Shown here in pieces: positions 27,588-30,517 of a stretch of DNA of 30,517 nucleotides. The notes under the pieces are model-generated. The model saw only the letters and a list, made by a program, of their open reading frames with translations. It was not told the DNA's origin and searched no databases. A program made the position numbers and the translations under genes. This DNA comes from JAHFLQ01 sp964432465 (GTDB taxonomy: Bacteria; Patescibacteriota; Minisyncoccia; UBA6257; WO2-44-18). Position 1 is the stretch's first letter, and each line of letters starts with the position of its first letter. Location: positions 1-30,517 of the forward strand of contig CAYSNI010000069.1 of the NCBI GenBank assembly GCA_964432465.1, in the 5' to 3' direction.

Positions 27588-29411
27588 ACCGATTAGGCAG
27601 ACCTTTTGCCATGGCTGATAGACGCTATGGAACTGCTGCTCCGCGCTCGTACCATCCGGGTAGTTAACCGTGTAGGTTACATCCGCGGTCAAACCTTTTC
27701 TCGGTTGCTCACTACACTTCACCTCACCGAGTGGTAGTTCGTTCGTAGCCGTATACTGCGGTGGTGGAGCGGGTTTTTCCTCAGAAAATACGGGATCGGA
27801 AATAGAAACTTTCCGACCGTCCCTCTGGCCATAAAACTCCAGCACCACTTCCTCCCCCTCGGTCCGGCCCTGCAATAGCAGGTAATTACCCGTGTCATTT
27901 ACAAATTTAAGATCAGGACGTGGGCCATAAATCGTCGCGTCTAATCCTGGCCCGTAATACCCGACAACATAACGATGGTTTACTCGCTCGGTGATCGGTA
28001 AACCAGCATCGAGTGCTAGCCGAAAAAGCGTGGTGGCGATCTGACAAAGCCCCCCACCCAACTCTTTTACACTTTTTGTTCCCTTGATCACAAATTCTTT
28101 CACAAACCCGGATTCTTCAGTAGTTTCGCCGATTGCTTCCACGGCTGAAAATTCAGCTTCCGGAGGTACAAGCAAGCCATTCAACTTGGAAATCCCTTGA
28201 ATAATGTTTTGCTTGCGATCCGCGCTGCTTCCTTTGAAGCTAGTACGCGAAATACCAACCAGGTCTTTAATCTTGTAATCATCGATAGTTTTTTGTGTCA
28301 CCTTCGGCTCCGCGTGAATTGTCTCAATCGGGATTTCCACCTCTCCGCTCTGTGGCTTAAAATAGGAGCCGGGCATAATTGTCGCGAAGGCTAACGAAAG
28401 ATTGGCGCTAACCGCAAACGACCGTTGCACGTCCTGCACAATTTTCTCTACCTTGCTGGAGGTTTTTTTAATATCGACCACGTTACCTGACCGACCCGCC
28501 ACAATTTCTACAAGCACGCCATCAACCATCTGAAACCGACTGTCGATCGGCGGGCTATCGATTGCCACCGCAACTGTTTTTGAGAGATAGTTTTCCATTT
28601 TTTTCGAATCCACACCCAAATCACCATCGCGCAAGGTCAGCCAGCTCACCCAGGTTGCACCGCTCACCCGCCAATGAAGATTTTTATAAGAAAAAACAAT
28701 CTTGGTAGTCCGTGCCAATTGGTTCGCGAACTCCAGAAATGGGGACAGATTTTCGTTGGTCACGCTCGGAGCAAGCAGTACCGCTTGAAAATTTACCGGC
28801 TCTGAATCCAAGATTGATAAACGAATTCGTAATTCATTTAGCACTACCTTCATATCCACGCCTTCTCCGGCTCTCTCGGGACTAATCGTCACCGCCGCGC
28901 CGTTATCTAAAAATCTTGCCGGAGTAGCTAATTTAAAAAAATCTTCCAGCTCCCGTTCCAGCATAGAATTAATCGGGGCCTCGTGTAGCGCCACCGGAAG
29001 CGGGAAATGCTTGTCTCGAAAAACTAAGCCAAACTTTTCAGCTGCGCGGCGAAAAATTGAACCCTGCCTCCCCCACCGGTACGCCTCGGCCACCGTCCGC
29101 TCCCAATCGCCAACAGAAAAGTATTCAACTGAGTTATCTGAGGTTAATCCGGCGCTCAACATCGGAATGTGCACGACCTTCTTACCACCTTTACCTTCAA
29201 AAGAAAGCTGAGCTCCTTCCTTTATAAATTTCTCCGTTTTTTTATTGAGCTCTTCCGAAACTTCAGCGTAGGTTCGGCCGCCAACCTGCGCGCCGCCTAA
29301 AACTACTCCCGGATAAAAACTTCCGTGATAATACGAATCGAAGACGATTGCTCCAGCTAAAAGCATTAAAGATAGCGCTCCCAGTAACGATAACCGGACT
29401 TTTAAACTCAT
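27576..29411 (-). CDS. VanW family protein with peptidoglycan-binding-type repeats
   Basis: A 611-aa exported protein. An N-terminal membrane anchor (about 7-24) is followed by two repeats resembling the PG_binding_4-type domain (about 40-330; VLGGAQVGGRTYAEVSEELN and IVAGRSGNVVDIKK ends). The VanW domain lies at about 385-520 (GGGLCQIATTLFRLALDAGL, NHRYVVGYYGPGLDATIYGP). A short C-terminal beta domain of G5-like composition ends the protein. VanW is a wall-associated family named from vancomycin resistance clusters; its biochemical role remains unclear. A TATACT box 7 nt before the ATG and no SD indicate a leaderless message. Size and order match other CPR VanW proteins. Confidence 0.9.
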   Translation of the reverse strand: MSLKVRLSLLGALSLMLLAGAIVFDSYYHGSFYPGVVLGGAQVGGRTYAEVSEELNKKTEKFIKEGAQLSFEGKGGKKVVHIPMLSAGLTSDNSVEYFSVGDWERTVAEAYRWGRQGSIFRRAAEKFGLVFRDKHFPLPVALHEAPINSMLERELEDFFKLATPARFLDNGAAVTISPERAGEGVDMKVVLNELRIRLSILDSEPVNFQAVLLAPSVTNENLSPFLEFANQLARTTKIVFSYKNLHWRVSGATWVSWLTLRDGDLGVDSKKMENYLSKTVAVAIDSPPIDSRFQMVDGVLVEIVAGRSGNVVDIKKTSSKVEKIVQDVQRSFAVSANLSLAFATIMPGSYFKPQSGEVEIPIETIHAEPKVTQKTIDDYKIKDLVGISRTSFKGSSADRKQNIIQGISKLNGLLVPPEAEFSAVEAIGETTEESGFVKEFVIKGTKSVKELGGGLCQIATTLFRLALDAGLPITERVNHRYVVGYYGPGLDATIYGPRPDLKFVNDTGNYLLLQGRTEGEEVVLEFYGQRDGRKVSISDPVFSEEKPAPPPQYTATNELPLGEVKCSEQPRKGLTADVTYTVNYPDGTSAEQQFHSVYQPWQKVCLIGTKI

Positions 29412-29439
29412 TAGCTTTAGTATATAGTTGTTGAAGCTA
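29412..29439. promoter_or_regulatory. Divergent promoter region of vanW and the 126-aa gene
   Basis: TAGCTT (29412-29417) and AAGCTA (29434-29439) are inverted 6-nt arms enclosing TAGTATATAGT, which gives TATACT on the minus strand for vanW (29419-29424) and TATAGT on the plus strand for the 126-aa gene (29423-29428). Confidence 0.4.
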
Positions 29440-29453
29440 GTTTAGGAGGCCTG

Positions 29454-29834
29454 ATGAATATCCGGCTGGACAGCATGAATCTCCTCGTCGCCTGCTTTAA
29501 TCTGATGGAGGAGAGAAACAAGGAGCGGTTTGAAGCGCTTCTGAAGACCGGTAAGATAGATCTCGCCCTGAATCAGCTTCTGCAAGATGGAACCTTCCCG
29601 GAGTGGTTTTCAAAAGATTTTTCTTTCAACCATGTTTACAAGCGCCTGAACGGACTACACGAATGTCTATCGCTAGCATCCTCAGCTGGCCTGCTTCGGA
29701 TGGACGGTACGAACTTCGACTATCATCTGGATCTGACTCCGCGAATGATCGCGCACCTTATGACAAATATCCCGATGGCGAATGACGACATCAGAAAAAT
29801 TGCTAAGAGACTCGATTCCCTACTCAATGAGTAG
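29454..29834 (+). CDS. Hypothetical protein, 126 aa
   Basis: I do not recognise this family. The protein is soluble and predicted mostly helical, starting MNIRLDSMNLLVACFNLMEERNK. It has a central acidic-aromatic part (FPEWFSKDFSFNHVYKRLNG) and a C-terminal helix rich in Lys, Asp and Leu. No cysteine cluster, nucleotide-binding loop or membrane segment is visible. AGGAGG 5 nt before the ATG strongly supports the start, and a terminator overlapping the stop codon makes it a single-gene unit. It is of the SD-led accessory class, divergent from vanW. Confidence 0.7.
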   Translation: MNIRLDSMNLLVACFNLMEERNKERFEALLKTGKIDLALNQLLQDGTFPEWFSKDFSFNHVYKRLNGLHECLSLASSAGLLRMDGTNFDYHLDLTPRMIAHLMTNIPMANDDIRKIAKRLDSLLNE

Positions 29835-29847
29835 GGAATTTATTTTT
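29815..29847 (+). terminator. Terminator overlapping the stop of the 126-aa gene
   Basis: ATTCCCTACTC (29815-29825) and GAGTAGGGAAT (29829-29839) are perfect 11-nt arms around AAT, followed by TTATTTTT. The TAG stop (29832-29834) lies in the 3' arm. Confidence 0.88.
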
Positions 29848-30517
29848 ACAAAACTTTTTCCTGAAGAATCGGCGGCGACTTCGCCTCCATTAACCGAAAA
29901 GAAGTTCGGCCGATAATCTGATCCCGATCGGTTAAAACGTCTACCCGCCAGCGCCCGGCTGGAATAATTTCTTTTACAGAATAGCCACGGTAACCGTTAT
30001 CACGGCCGCCGGTAATCGGGAAATTCACCCGGCTCACCTCGCGCCACCGCTTCTCGGATTCGTCATAGTAAGACCAACGGTGGGAAATCTGGCTTTCTAA
30101 CTTTGACGGGGCAAACACGGCGCTGTAAGCGTAGAGCCCCTGACCAGGCAGAGCATGGATATCATTTCTTTTAAAAAATTCATACCACTCCCTTTTCTCA
30201 TCGGACACAAGATAGTCGCCATTATCCAACTTTTGTACCGAATGGTAGATACCGGCTTCTTTCAGAGAAAGTGGGATAGGCGGGATGATATTGGCAAAAT
30301 AAAACAGATTAAATAATAGGTAGATAGAACTAATCGTCTGCACGATCAGGCGATAATGTCCTTCCAGCCTTTGCGGAGCGATCCGCTGAATGAGATAGAC
30401 AAGACCAATCACCACCCCGAGGCTGAGTACGCCGCTCAGAAGGAAAATTCCCGCGCCCATCTGCCGGAATACTACCGGTAACGAAAAGATAGCGTAGGAA
30501 AATACCGCGAAGAAAAA
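29846..30517 (-). CDS. DUF2914-type membrane protein, N-terminus beyond the window
   Basis: The reading frame stays open to the right edge, so only the C-terminal 223 residues are seen; an ATG at 30460 exists but the 19 codons before it (FFFAVFSYAIFSLPVVFRQ) continue a membrane segment, so the real start is probably outside. Two or three membrane spans come first, then a soluble domain from about residue 95 with RWSYYDESEKRWREVSRV, GGRDNGYRGYSVKE and AGRWRVDVLTDRDQIIGRTSF, the pattern of the DUF2914 domain. Function is unknown. It is convergent with the 126-aa gene, 11 nt apart. Confidence 0.78.
   Translation of the reverse strand, partial: FFFAVFSYAIFSLPVVFRQMGAGIFLLSGVLSLGVVIGLVYLIQRIAPQRLEGHYRLIVQTISSIYLLFNLFYFANIIPPIPLSLKEAGIYHSVQKLDNGDYLVSDEKREWYEFFKRNDIHALPGQGLYAYSAVFAPSKLESQISHRWSYYDESEKRWREVSRVNFPITGGRDNGYRGYSVKEIIPAGRWRVDVLTDRDQIIGRTSFRLMEAKSPPILQEKVL

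Overview
The window looks like a piece of a Candidate Phyla Radiation (Patescibacteria) chromosome. The evidence is the tight packing (38 protein genes and one tRNA in 30.5 kb), many start codons lying 6-10 nt after a TATAAT-type box with no Shine-Dalgarno (SD) sequence, and protein types common in that group: a DUF5652-like small membrane protein, a DUF4015 glycosidase-like protein, VanW, DUF2914, a four-helix-bundle protein and an N-acyl-D-amino-acid deacylase homologue. UGA serves as a stop (scpA, pncA, the deacylase homologue), so the recoded-UGA lineages are unlikely. No rRNA or named marker fixes the taxon; the assignment is inference.

Layout. 0-8.3 kb (minus strand) holds envelope and division genes: a 46-aa SD-led ORF, ftsW with an upstream deacylase homologue that has lost metal ligands, a zinc ribbon protein, a small membrane protein, and the overlapping unit scpA-scpB-dacA-mraY. 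A four-helix-bundle gene bracketed by inverted heptamer arrays and a DUF4015 protein follow. 8.4-12.3 kb (plus strand) holds a Nudix hydrolase, short dnaX, an AT-rich methyltransferase, tRNA-Gln(TTG), a DUF5652-like protein, a cupredoxin and a Bcp peroxiredoxin. 12.3-17.5 kb holds a 48-aa SD-led protein, an ABC-F ATPase, a YdjM-like membrane protein, an RsuA-type pseudouridine synthase, a GNAT, an unknown protein and obg.

17.5-26.9 kb is the centrepiece, a nearly pure NAD locus. Present are nadD, a nadA-like gene, a nucleoside deoxyribosyltransferase (NDT)-Nudix fusion, pncB, pncA, a radical SAM protein, an NrtR-like regulator, nadE and nadK. pncA, pncB, nadD, nadE and nadK make a complete route from nicotinamide to NAD and NADP. 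The radical SAM protein, the NDT-Nudix fusion and an orphan NadA have no obvious place in that route and are the best candidates for undescribed biochemistry.

The locus looks composite. nadD, nadE, nrtR and nadK lack SD sites like the housekeeping genes. The block 18122-23370 has strong GGAGG-type sites, TTG or GTG starts in three of five genes, and internal terminator-promoter cassettes, two of which share a 20-nt promoter motif (19/20 identical). A perfect TAGTGT-N7-ACACTA palindrome covers the nadE start and lies just before nadK; it is a candidate NrtR operator.

26.9-30.5 kb holds a PAP2 phosphatase, VanW, an unknown 126-aa protein and a DUF2914 gene that runs off the right edge. No gene-free stretch exceeds 300 nt. 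The longest, 10777-10998, holds the tRNA promoter and otherwise nothing I can support. I saw no CRISPR array, transposase, integrase or origin.
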